Assembly: GCF_029962835.1 (NCBI RefSeq)
Contig: NC_080574.1
Coordinates: forward strand, 23,844,001-23,908,000
Origin: Magnolia sinica
Taxonomy: Eukaryota; Streptophyta; Magnoliopsida; Magnoliales; Magnoliaceae
Direction: 5' to 3'
DNA length: 64,000 bases
Under the pieces are notes generated by a model. That model saw only the letters and a program-made list of their open reading frames with translations. It had not been told where the DNA came from and did not search any database. Shown here one piece after another: positions 41,116 to 53,100 of this stretch. Position 1 is the stretch's first letter. Every line of letters begins with the position of its first letter. Made by a program: the position numbers and the translations under genes.

Positions 41116-44100
41116 TGCACCTTTTCTTTTGTTCATTAATGGCGTCCGAAGTTGGTTACCTTCATCATCTCTTCCACTTTTTGTTCACCTTTTCTTGAAG
41201 AATTCGTCGTTTCAAGGCTCTTTCTTCCGCTTGAAGCCGTTCCATTTGCTTTCGGCAGCTCTTTTCTCCCCTTTTTGTAATTTTTTAGGTTTGATGAATT
41301 CAGTATTATTTGCAATTCTCGTCATCTAACAGTTCGTCTTACCATACATCATTTTTCTGTAATAATTCGATTGTCAATCGAGAATTAGGTTTTGCTGTTT
41401 TTTGTTTTCTTTATTTCCTTTTTTGGTGATATCAGCACTTATTTTTTTTTTGAAATTGAACTTTCTAGGTTTTTTTTCCCCCTCACATGCCATGATAATT
41501 TCAACAATGGAAAAGTATCAATCCATCCCTTTTGAATCCATTTCATTTGATGAATTGGTTGATTCGATGTAGAGTTTACATGTCTTGGTATTTGATTGAG
41601 CAGGAAAGAAAATAAAAAAGGATAAATCTGCAGATTTCTTTAGTAGGTAAATCCTCGTAGAGGAACCGACTCTCATCAATTTGTCGGCAAGGCCACATGA
41701 AGGGTTGTTATACTAAGGGTGCGGGTGTACACAACTGCATGAATCCTCTACGTAGTTGCTGCTCTTGGTTTGAATTTTGAAATCTTTCAAAAAAAATTTT
41801 CCGTATTTATTTAATGAATCTTGCATTTTATTAGTCTTTTAATCCTTAAAAAATTTGCTTATTTTATACTTAACATTGCCATTCCCCCTTCCTGTTTGAG
41901 GCAGCTTGACCAGGATTGTTGTTTGAATGGGTGGAGGATTGGTCGGCTTCATGGAGAGGGTGGTTTCTCTCCATTTGACCCTGAGGATGCTAAGAAGGAG
42001 GAGCTATAGATCCTAACTCCTGGATCACCATTTATCTATAGGCATCGATATATGTGGGCGTATGATTTGGTGATTCCTCCATTTATCTTATCAGGCCCAC
42101 TGTGGATAGGTGATACCCGGAAATCTCTCAGTTTGGAAGATCCCGATCTTTGATAAATGGCCCACGGATTATCGTTAAAAGAGACGACAGTTCACATTTG
42201 ACAGAAAAAGGACAAAAGATGAAAGGATTAGGGACTTGGGATTGTCCAATCTGGGAGTTTGCTGGGGCATCACCCTCCATGGCAGGACACATCAGATTGA
42301 TGGTCTGGATTAGAGAATCATGCCCCCCACATGTACAGAATCCTGCACCTCAAGAAATTGCAGGTTATTGAGTTTCGGGACCCTGCAGCTCATCTCTGAT
42401 GAATTGTCGCTTGCTGAATTTGAAATTGTAATAAGTTAGCTGCATGGAGACTGAAGAGGATCTAGGATTCTGGAGATCTTTTCTGCAGAGATGAGTGCCA
42501 TGGACCCAAGCGGGATAACTTGAAAAGATGAACCTCCATACATTTTTATTATTGTCTTCTATGTAGATGGAATATACAACAAGAGTGATGAGAAGAAACA
42601 ATTACTCTTAGATAACTGCATTCTAACTGACCTAGCATGAATAATAGTAGGAGATAAAGATAGCTGCTTCTTCGTCGGAAGTCCAACCAGTGTGCATGTG
42701 AATTTAGCAGTAAGGTTACGTGGGGAAGTTAAAATGCCTCGACTAGAAAAAGATGCAAGTTACTATAAGAGCAGAATTCCATTTATCAGGAAGCACTCTA
42801 TGCAGAAGAAACCGAAAAATGCAGGGTGGCGTGGTCGTTCATCATTGAATTATCAAACATAGGGGATTGCTGAAGCCTCAATTGGGTTGCCAAGTGCTGT
42901 GTATCTTCCCAGTTAATTTTCCACCCCGTTCTCCAAAATAACATGTATCTCGATGCTCTGACAACTTTCTTAACTTCAAGATGGGTTTTTTTTTTCCCAT
43001 ACGTATCCTTTGTTTGACACAAGGCTATTGTCAGTGTAGCTATTAGGCAAAACAATGCCTGCACATCCTATATTCTCGTTCTGGCATTCTTTTGGATGGA
43101 TAAGTAGCAGTCTCTTGTGACAAAGATGAGAGCTGCATCAAGGACTGGGCTAAAGAATCCATGATTAGGAGCTGATCTTGCCACATATTCCTTTGCAAGA
43201 GATTTGTCTCAATTGTTGGCTTCCCTGTTGGTATCATTGAATGAAGCGTTTAATCTAGCAGACGGGATGAATCTCATTGGCAATGCATGCAAGGTTTCAT
43301 GGTTCTGGGTGCTCTCTAAATGCTCAACCAACACCCCTTTTAGAACTCCCAAGGCAAAAAGCCTACTATAAAAATAAGAGAAGATCCTAAGGCCTTCATG
43401 AAGTGCTTCTGTCCCTTTAAGAGTCTCCCAGTTGGTCAGGCCAAAATGATTACTAAATAACATCCTTATGGTCTCTAACAACTCCCAACACTCAGGAAGC
43501 CCCAAATTCCCAATAGAAGAACCTTCAAAGTTAAGCTACCAACTTCCTATCAAATGGAAATTGTTTTTCTTTCCTGTAGTGGGACAACAATCTTTGCACA
43601 ATCCCTCAATTGACACCCCATGAAACTCCTTAACAAGAGACTTATTACTGGTTGAGAGCTTGATTTTTAATTAACAAATCAATTGGGACCTCAACATTGT
43701 AGAAGATCGAGTCATTCCTTTCCTTCCAAATTCCCCTAGAATTGTGAACAGATCCAACTTCCAAAGATTTGTTCCTCCACAACTTGCGAAAAACCTGGCT
43801 AAAAAGTGTTGAATGTCCCAAACATACTCCAAAGGGATTTAGGAAGCAACTTCAACTATGCTGCATGGCAACTGATGCATAAATACCCCACTGGTTAGTC
43901 TGCCCCTCGTGCACACAAAATGCATATTAGCCACTCCTTCCTCCTTTTTGTTGGCTGGTTTCATTAGCAAACATTATCTGCTTTGAGAGAAAGCGTATGC
44001 TTAGGCTCTACAGAAGAAGATACTTGTCCATCTATGGATCTTCTTCAGTTTTCATAGTTATACTCTGAGAGAAAGTGCATACTTGGACTCTACAGAAGAA

Positions 44101-47100
44101 GATACTTGTCCATCTATGGATCTTCTTCAGTTTTCATAGTTATACTCGACAAGTTCTTGGATCTCAAATGATAACTGGTGCCATCGGCATCAGCAATCAT
44201 TGTATATCTTGTGAGCATATCTTCTCTGCTCTCCACATGTCTTTGAGTTGGTTGTAGGTGTAAAAACACGACAGGCTATGCATAAGAATTCCACCCATGC
44301 AAGGTATGAGTATCAATTATGCATGACAAGGATTGGTCATCATGGATCCTCTAAATCCAGAATTCACTGGATATTGGTCAGCCCAAGGATGAGCTGTACT
44401 TGAGTTCAATCCAGTTAAAAAAAATTCTCTAGCAGTACCTTGTGGGTTTTTAATCCTTCCGCAGTTGGTAGGTCTCACTATAGATTGTAAACTCCTGCAG
44501 TAATGTAGAGCAAAAAAGAAAATGGCTGACTCTGGGCCTGTACAAAATTATGAACCTGCCTTCTTCAAAAATGGACCTACCTTCCTACCCAATAATACCA
44601 CGAAAACACAATTTCCTTATTGTCCATATATCATCCACAGTTCCATACTGGTTACAACCAATGTTTTAAATATTGACGACATTGACCAATATATCTTGTA
44701 TCCCACCTATGCGATACGAAACGCACAGGTAGTGCCGATGTATCCACATGTTTGATCCGGTGAGCATTTTCAATTTCTAATCCCTTTTTTTTTTGTTGAA
44801 ATTATGTTAAATCAGTGTCAAATGGTTACAAATCCATTGTTTCTTCATGTTTTGCATGAAAAATCATGGTGTTAGAGCTTTGATTTCGATATCCACTGGC
44901 TCTTCATGTTCTCCATTATTTATTTATTTATTATTTTAAATTTCCTTCAACTAGTTGTCAGTTGAGACTCATTTTGAAGTATTTAGGAGTATTTGATAAA
45001 ATGATCATCACATACGCTCTAATTTCGAAATTTGAGTGTAGGTGGTCCGATTGGAAAAAAAAATGGAGAAATTTCAAAATTTCCCCAAGTTCTCCCAAAT
45101 TGCTTGCAATGTTGCACTCAAAACATGAAATCAATCATGTATGAGGACTGATCTACACAATTTTGGAAAATAAAAATCATTTTTAATTAAAAATTAATAA
45201 AAATATCATTAAAATATTAATTGTTTTTCGAAAATTCCCTTCAACCAGTTGTCAATTGAGACTAATTTCGAGGTATTTAGGAGTTTTGATGAAATGATGA
45301 TTACATACACTCTAAATGTTATGCATTCAAGAATATATTTACATTAGTTCACTCAGACAGCCCATAGCTTAGGACCCTATACAAAGGAAACCTTTTATGT
45401 GCACTTCTTTTTTGAGATGTTATAATTTAAAAGTGTGTATTAAAGTCTTTTTTAGTAATCCCTGAAGTTTCATTGAAGAATTCAACTATTTTCCTAATGT
45501 TTACCCATGTTTCCCGAAAAGTAAGATAAATTACCTAATACAAACAATATATCCTGTGCGATAACCGATATGTTTCTATATCCCAAGGACGGGATACATA
45601 ACATGATACCGATATTTCGAACATTGGCTACAAGCATTGTATGATCATCTTGATAAGCACATTAGTCAAATGGCATTGAATGTGGGTGCGTGCAACTAGT
45701 TTGTCAGGGTAATTCCTTTTAATTGTTTTAGTTTCCGTGAGGATGTTCGATGAGGAAATCCTGTTGTGCATCTCTTGAAAATTCAATCAAGTAGCTCATA
45801 TTTATCGAGTGTTGATTTATTTGTCTAGAGTGGCATTGAAGTCAAGGATTCTCTTAAAACTGAAATTTGCTGATGTATATGTTTATATTTGCTGAACTTA
45901 GACAACTTTTCTTGTTCAGAACGCTTTCTTGGAGTTATCCTTTGTTATTTGGATTGCTTCCTGGCTTGAATAACCTTCAATGGGGCGGTTTATCATATTG
46001 CAGTTTCATTGTGTCATTTTCGTTCAATGCTGCCAACCCTGAAAATGACAGCAAAAGGCTACAAGAGTTCTTGTTGTCCATGGAAGCAACCATCAAGGAT
46101 CATCCCTTATGGGCTGGAGCAACTGAGGAAGAAATTGACAATGCTATTGAGGTTATATGCTTCTAACAATCAAAAAGCTAATTCATGTTCTTCTTATTTT
46201 GATGTTTACATAGTGTCTATCTAATTGGTTGACTTGGAAGGCTGTTGATCTGGACTATGCTGTTGATCTGGACTATCCTGTTTCATTTAGGTTTTAATTC
46301 CAGTAGCCTAATTACTTCGAACCTGGACTGCTTAAGTAATTGCACCTGAAGAAGCAACATGGTACAATTTGAGCATTGTATGCTCTTTCACAAGGTTAAA
46401 CTCCATCCAAGCTTCTAAACTAAGTCCAATCACCTATGTTTCAGAACTCTATACTGTTCCAGTTGTGTAGTTGTCTACTCGGTTTGTTGATTTTCCACTT
46501 AAAAAACATAATTTCTTCAAAATGAGGCATTATGCATCATTACTAATATTCAACTTGTGTTAGTGAAAGTGTGTTTCTTGATCCTCCCTGGCTCAAAATT
46601 GCCGTGGCCTTATGCTTTGAAATATGAACTGTAATGCTACAGCCCATAGCCTTCTTGAAGAGATTGTACGGACTTTCCCCTGCAGCACTACCCATCCGCA
46701 TAGGCGCATACTAAACTCAAATGTGGTTGAAGAGGCACAAAGAAACCCTTGAATGGAAATAGCCTAGCATCACCGATGGTAATCAAATAATAATACAACA
46801 CACGTACAAGGAAGTATGCCATAGGAACACATAGGCGAAGGTGGTTACCTGGGTAACAACAGTACTAGATTAACTCGAGCCTTTTCCTCACAGTTCTATC
46901 CAGTTGCTTCTAGCTTTGTCACATGGGAACACCTGAGATAATAACTATGCTGTTTTTTTTTCTTCAAATGGTGATAATAACACTTCCTGTAATAAAATAC
47001 ATGTGATTCAAGCATGGCAAGCACACCCCTCTAGTTTGGAGTGTCGAATCATGGGTTATGTATGCATTTGACTTTCTTCCAACATGAGCAAATTATATTT

Positions 47101-50100
47101 GGTCTAGATGAGAAGAGACAAATTTTGTCAAACACACAGCATAGCTTTCAAGGGCCAAAGACATGATCTTGAAGACAAGTTAAGACGTTCCTCATGTTCT
47201 CCTCAATGATAATCAGTCAAGAGCTTTTTAACAGAAATGGAGACCCTGCTGATCCCACTGCGCTGGGTTTTCCAAGGAGAAGCCATAAAAAAAAAGAAGG
47301 CCACCACCATGTGCCCTAGGTCCTGTTATCAGAGAGATATAGTTGTTTCAACTTGCCTTGTTTGATCACATCGGAACTCCTGGGTTTCTCCCAAAATAAA
47401 TCCTCAACTTTAGCATGTGCATTATCTGTTCTTTGGTGAAGTGGAAGCCATTTTTGTTTGGCCTTGACACCTTGTCAAGTCAAAGCCCTTCTTGCTTGGT
47501 ATCTTTTGCCCTTTGCTCGGGAGTCCATCTCTAGCCCTACATGATATTGATCTTGTTGAATAGCCTGCATACAATAAATGACAAAGTGATCTTTGTCCTC
47601 GCATGCAAATGATCTTGTTTGTTGGCTTCTGTGCAACATATGGAAACACGTCTTTGACATTGATACATCTAGCAATACCCTTTATGTCTTCGACATAGCA
47701 GCATCTAGCAGAATCCTCTCTGTCTTTGGCATTGCAATATCATCTCCCTTTGAGCTTCAACAAATGGTTCCTTCAAACATTCCCATCCCCAAAAACCACA
47801 ATCAATGTCTTTGAAAACTGAACCTTGATTTACTCTAGAGATTTTGGTCAGCATCTCCCCTTCACCTTATCCCAATCTTGACCATGACAAGTTACTTGTG
47901 CATATATCGCTAAGTCAACACTGCGTATGAAGATTTCGATTCTATATCAAAATGTTACAATCTCTTTAGTGAGAGCCATAGCTGGACAATTCGCTGTTTA
48001 AAAAAAAAAAAGAAGTGAAGTTTACCAAGAAAAGGCTTTTTTCATGATAGTTAACACTTTTTGGCAAATCATTTAGAAATTGCAAATAAATCTAAAAAAG
48101 GATTTACATTTTTTTAAAAAATTTATTATTTATTCCCCTTTTATATTATCAGAGCTTCCTGATCTTCTATGAGATTCTCCCAATTCTTTCCCAAATTGTG
48201 GATAATTGCATCACCAAGTTTTTCTTTAGTATATTGGTTTGCCCTTTTCTTCCTATTCTTGCTTGAGTGATACGTAGCTTGCTTCTCAGCCATTATTGCT
48301 CCAGAATGTTGACATCATTGGCACCATGATGAGTTCCCTTATTGTGCTGATGGCTCCAAGAAATGAAAGTATAATTGCTCTAGTTGCTCAGAGGAATTTC
48401 ATTGCCAATATCACCTGAAAGCCTTTGATGGAGGCCTTCAGATTGGTAGCTCATGATAATGGCCTAATCTTGATTAATACCCACTTGTCAAATTTGTGCA
48501 TCTTCGTTTTCATTGCCTTTTTTCAACTTTAGTCATTCCCAAGCTACGTTGGTCGTGGTAAGGTTGACTCTATCATGATTCAGATACCCACTCTACATAC
48601 ATGAGCGTGTGAGCTTGACTGTTCCTAGCTACCTTCTCCTGCAAGCAGTGTTCGAAATATCGGTATCGCGTTACGTATCGCATTCTTGGGATACTTATAC
48701 ATACCAGTTATCGCATGAGATATATCGGTTGTATCATGTAATGTATCATCGTTGTTGGAAACATGGGGAAACATTGGGAAATTGGTCGAATTTTTCAATC
48801 AAACTTTAGTGATTGTTAAAAAAGACATCAATACACACTTACAAATCAAAACATTACAAAAAACAAGTACACATAATAGGTTTTCTTTGTATGGGGTCCT
48901 AAATCTATGCATTGTCTAACTAAATTGATGCAAATATATTCAATGTCTATTCATATAATTTATAAATGTAAGAAGACATGTGGAAACACAAACAATACAT
49001 TCAAAAGCAAAATAAGAATAACTAGATTAGGTTACATACATGTTTGATTTTATGTTTGGACACAGATTGGAAATGATTTACGAGAAATTGGGAAATTTTG
49101 ATTTTTTTCAATTTTCCGCAACTTGGCCCCGTCTCCTCCAAATCTCAAAATCGAATCTCCCAATCCATGATTTTTCATGTTTTAAAATAATGGATTTGTA
49201 ACAATTTGACACTAATTTAACATGATTTACAGAAAATAAAATGATCGAAATTCGAAAATGCTCACTAGATCGAACATGTGGGATATATTGCATTACCTGT
49301 GCGTTTCGTATCGCATAGGTGGGATACAACATATTTCGTGGGATATATCGGCCGATATCATCGATATTTAAAACACTGCCTGCAAGGCATTTTGCACCCT
49401 AAGCATATTAACCTGTTTTACCACCTCTTAGGTCTTGATGCCTTCATTAGCTCATGCATTGAAATCTCTTAGGCTTAGTTGTTTAGTAATGATTACTACT
49501 CATTCTTAGGCTTAGTTGTTTAGTAATGATTACCACTCATTCTTAGGCTTGGTTGTTTAGTAATTATTACCACTGGCCATGGGGAGCAGTGTTCTCTACT
49601 GCCTATGAAGCATGCACTGCTTGACCTCTCACTATAGCAACAATAACCCACATTCTTCCGTTGCATCCCTTCCCTGGAGCTTTTAACTGCAAGTAGCCTT
49701 ATGCCACATACTCGTGCCTTCTTCTGGGGAAAAAGGTAAGACTGCTGCTCGTAGATACCTAGAAAATCTCTCAAGAGTCTCTTTTCAGGATACTATGACT
49801 TCATTCTATGCCTTAAAGCACCGTGCTAAGAAACTTCTATCACAAATTGCATCTTTCTTTCATATTGGTGCTCTTTACTCACAAACATCAGGAACACTGA
49901 TGCAATAAACTGCATAGGGCCTGTGGCTTTATGTGGCCAGTTACTCGGTGCTCAGATGGTTCTAGTAAATGTTTCTAAATAGTTCTTTTTATAATGCAGG
50001 GTCTGGAGAAGTATGCCATGACAAAGTTGTTCAATCGCACATTCGCTTCCTCCTCTGAGGATGTTAAATCTGATCAAGAGATTTCAGAGAAAATACACCT

Positions 50101-53100
50101 GTTGCAGCACTTTGTTAGACCTGAACACCTGGATATACCTGTGATTTTTCAGAATGAAGCCTCATGGCTGGTGTGCAAGATGTCTTTATTCTTAGATCTT
50201 CATATTATAATGCATAGCGCAGAATGCATGCAGCTAGAAGTTTCAACGAACTCATTGCGCATCCTTCCACACACTTGGAATTGGAAAAACTAGGAGTAGA
50301 TTAAGCACCTGATGTTCTAAAGACCAAAGTTTAATCTGACTCCATTCAGAGGAAGACCGTCTTGTTTAGAAGCTGTCTGGTAATGGCAATTTCTCTGTCA
50401 AACTGCTTGGGAGAGCATTCATTGGAGATCAGATTGTTTGGGATGGAAGTGGTCTTTGAATAAATTAATTCCATCGAAGATCTCCTTTCTTGTCTCGAAA
50501 ATCTTTTCTGGAGGTGTGCCTACTGATGATGGTATTAGTAGGTGTTTGCATTGTTTCAAGGTGCCATTATTGTGTGGGAATGCATGACTGTGAGTCGTTG
50601 GATCAATTACTATGCAAAGTTGGAGTGGCATGGCAGCCTTGGAACTTCTTTGGCTCAATTTTTGGCATCCCAAATCATTTGGGCCATACTATTCATTAGT
50701 GTATTATTTTTTGGTTTTCTAAAGCATCTGCTCAACACCATTCCAAGCTCTTGCTGGCCTTGTTCATGCTTTTGTTATATGCAAGATACTGAAAGCCAGA
50801 CATGGATTTAGATCCAATGGTAATCTTATTTCAGCTTGGAAGATTTCATGTAATGTTATCTCTCGGGTAAAAAATGGTTTTGGAGGGGAAACAATGAAAT
50901 AAATGATAATGATGACTATGACAACTACGAAGATGATGATGATGAGGGAAGAAAGTATCTAGACACATGAAAATAAACTAAATCCATGAAAAATATATCA
51001 ATAATATCAAATAACAATTTAAGCAACAATTTGTGGTCTTTTCCTTTTGTAATGCCATGCCAACGGTTGTCAGACATGCTACTTAGACATACTTCTGATG
51101 AGGCAAAGTTCTTTTTTCTTTTTCTTTTTTTTTTTTTTCTTTTTTTGGGGGTGACAAATACCTATGAACTTATCATCAATTTTCTATACTGTGAACAATT
51201 AATTGAGAGGTTTTCTTTATCATTGTTTTTCTAATTAGGTCTCTCTTAACCCTGTCTCTTTTCCAGATTGCAGTGAAAGAACTGCAGAAAATCAACTCTT
51301 CCAGAGCCCCTCGTGAGAAGCTTCTCTGCATATTGAATTGTTGTAGGGTCATCAACAATTTGCTGCTCAATGTGTCAATGTCAACTGATCATATACCGGC
51401 TGGGGCCGATGACTTCCTTCCAGTTCTTATTTACGTTACTATCAAGGCAAGCCCTCATTGGTAATAAGCCATTTCGCCTACCATCAGATATTCAATCTTA
51501 TGTTCTCTCTTTTTGTGCGTGTGTGTGCGTGCGTGCGTGTGTGTGTGTGTGGCATTTTCAAATGCAAATATGCATTTTACCATGAGAGTGATCCAAGTTG
51601 TTGAAGGTAATTTCTATAAAACTCAACCTTGGTTCTGAAATCGGTCTCATGAAATCTGAATTTGACTTAGCCAAGTCAATAAACTACTCATCAATTTCGT
51701 AAATGAATGTTGTTGACTGCCGAGATTTTTTTGAATGTTGTTTTTAGGATGTTTGGCCCGAAGGTTTGCCCCTTGGAAGTAGGGGGGGCAATGGGTTGTG
51801 TTCAGGTCGGATTAGTTTCCAGTTACGAGAATGGATCCAACACAAACGCAACCCATTTATTGACTGGGTTGAAAATCTCAACCCCAAACTGACCTATCTA
51901 TAAATAGTTCAACCCAAACTCAACCCAACCCAACCCAACCCAACCCACCCAACTCATTTAATTAAAAAATAAAATAATTGGAAATAAAGAATGTAGTCAT
52001 TTTCTAGAAAAATATAAAAATATAAACTCCATATTTAGAGCTCTTAATTAATATAAAATAAAAAACTTTTATATAATCAAATTACAACTATCATAACCAA
52101 GTTTAGAGTTTTTTAAACTTATTAAAATTATAATATATAATGTGTACATACATACATAGGGATGGAGGGAGGGACCCAAACCCTGACTTTTCACATTGGG
52201 TCCAGGTCAGGCCAACCCTAACCCAAACGCTGACTTTTCACATTGGGTCTAGGTCGGGCCAAAATTTTCTTCCTCTACTTAGAGGCTGGGCACATAGGGA
52301 TGGAGGGAGGGAGGGAGGGGCCCAAACCCTGACTTTTCACATTGGGTCTAGGTCGGGCCAAAATTTTCTACCTCCACTTAGAGGCTGGGCACATAGGGCT
52401 CATCCCTTTGCTCATCATGTGGGGATGCAGACCATCCATCTAGTAGGTCCTCCTTGGAATTTGGATGCCCTACATAATGAGAATAGAGAACCTCATAATC
52501 CATCCATGTGTTGAATCTGTTTTTGTTTCTAACCCACCTTTGCAAGGACAGCGAAGATCTGTTATTGATGAGATGTTTATGTCAGTGGGAGCTTCTAGTG
52601 GAATATCCCAGTTCACCACATGGTGGGCAATTACCCCTTCAAAGGGACGACTCTCCCTACGTATTTCTTGTTTTATTTTAAGGATTGAATAAGCAGTGGA
52701 ATTGAAATGACCCACCTGTTTAGTCTGCATTCCTTTAGATTGATTATTCAGCTGTCATATAACATTTAATAACTAAATACTTGTTTTAGTGGATGAGCAT
52801 TAAATTCTCATGTAAACCTTTGGTTGTTTGAACTTTTGGGCATAATTTTGGCCGACATTCTAGATCGTGTTGAGATACATGTTTTTCCTATCCAACACCG
52901 TTCTTGACATTCGGTATTTGATGTTTATAGTTGCACTAGTCTCCTACTTAGGCTGTCACTTCCATTATTCACGATGCATAGATATTTCAGGATGAGAGGT
53001 CTGCATCTCAGGTTGTCTTTTCCCTTAAATGAGACGCAAACGGGGAATCTACCTGAAAGTCCTAATTGTTTTTCTCTTTTAAAGGAACAGAACTCGTTGA

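Noticed and set aside
47422-47814. Minus- and plus-strand frames of 60-75 codons in VPS9A intron 2
   Set aside because: They overlap on both strands, are short and have no recognisable motif. Old retroelement origin is possible but unsupported.
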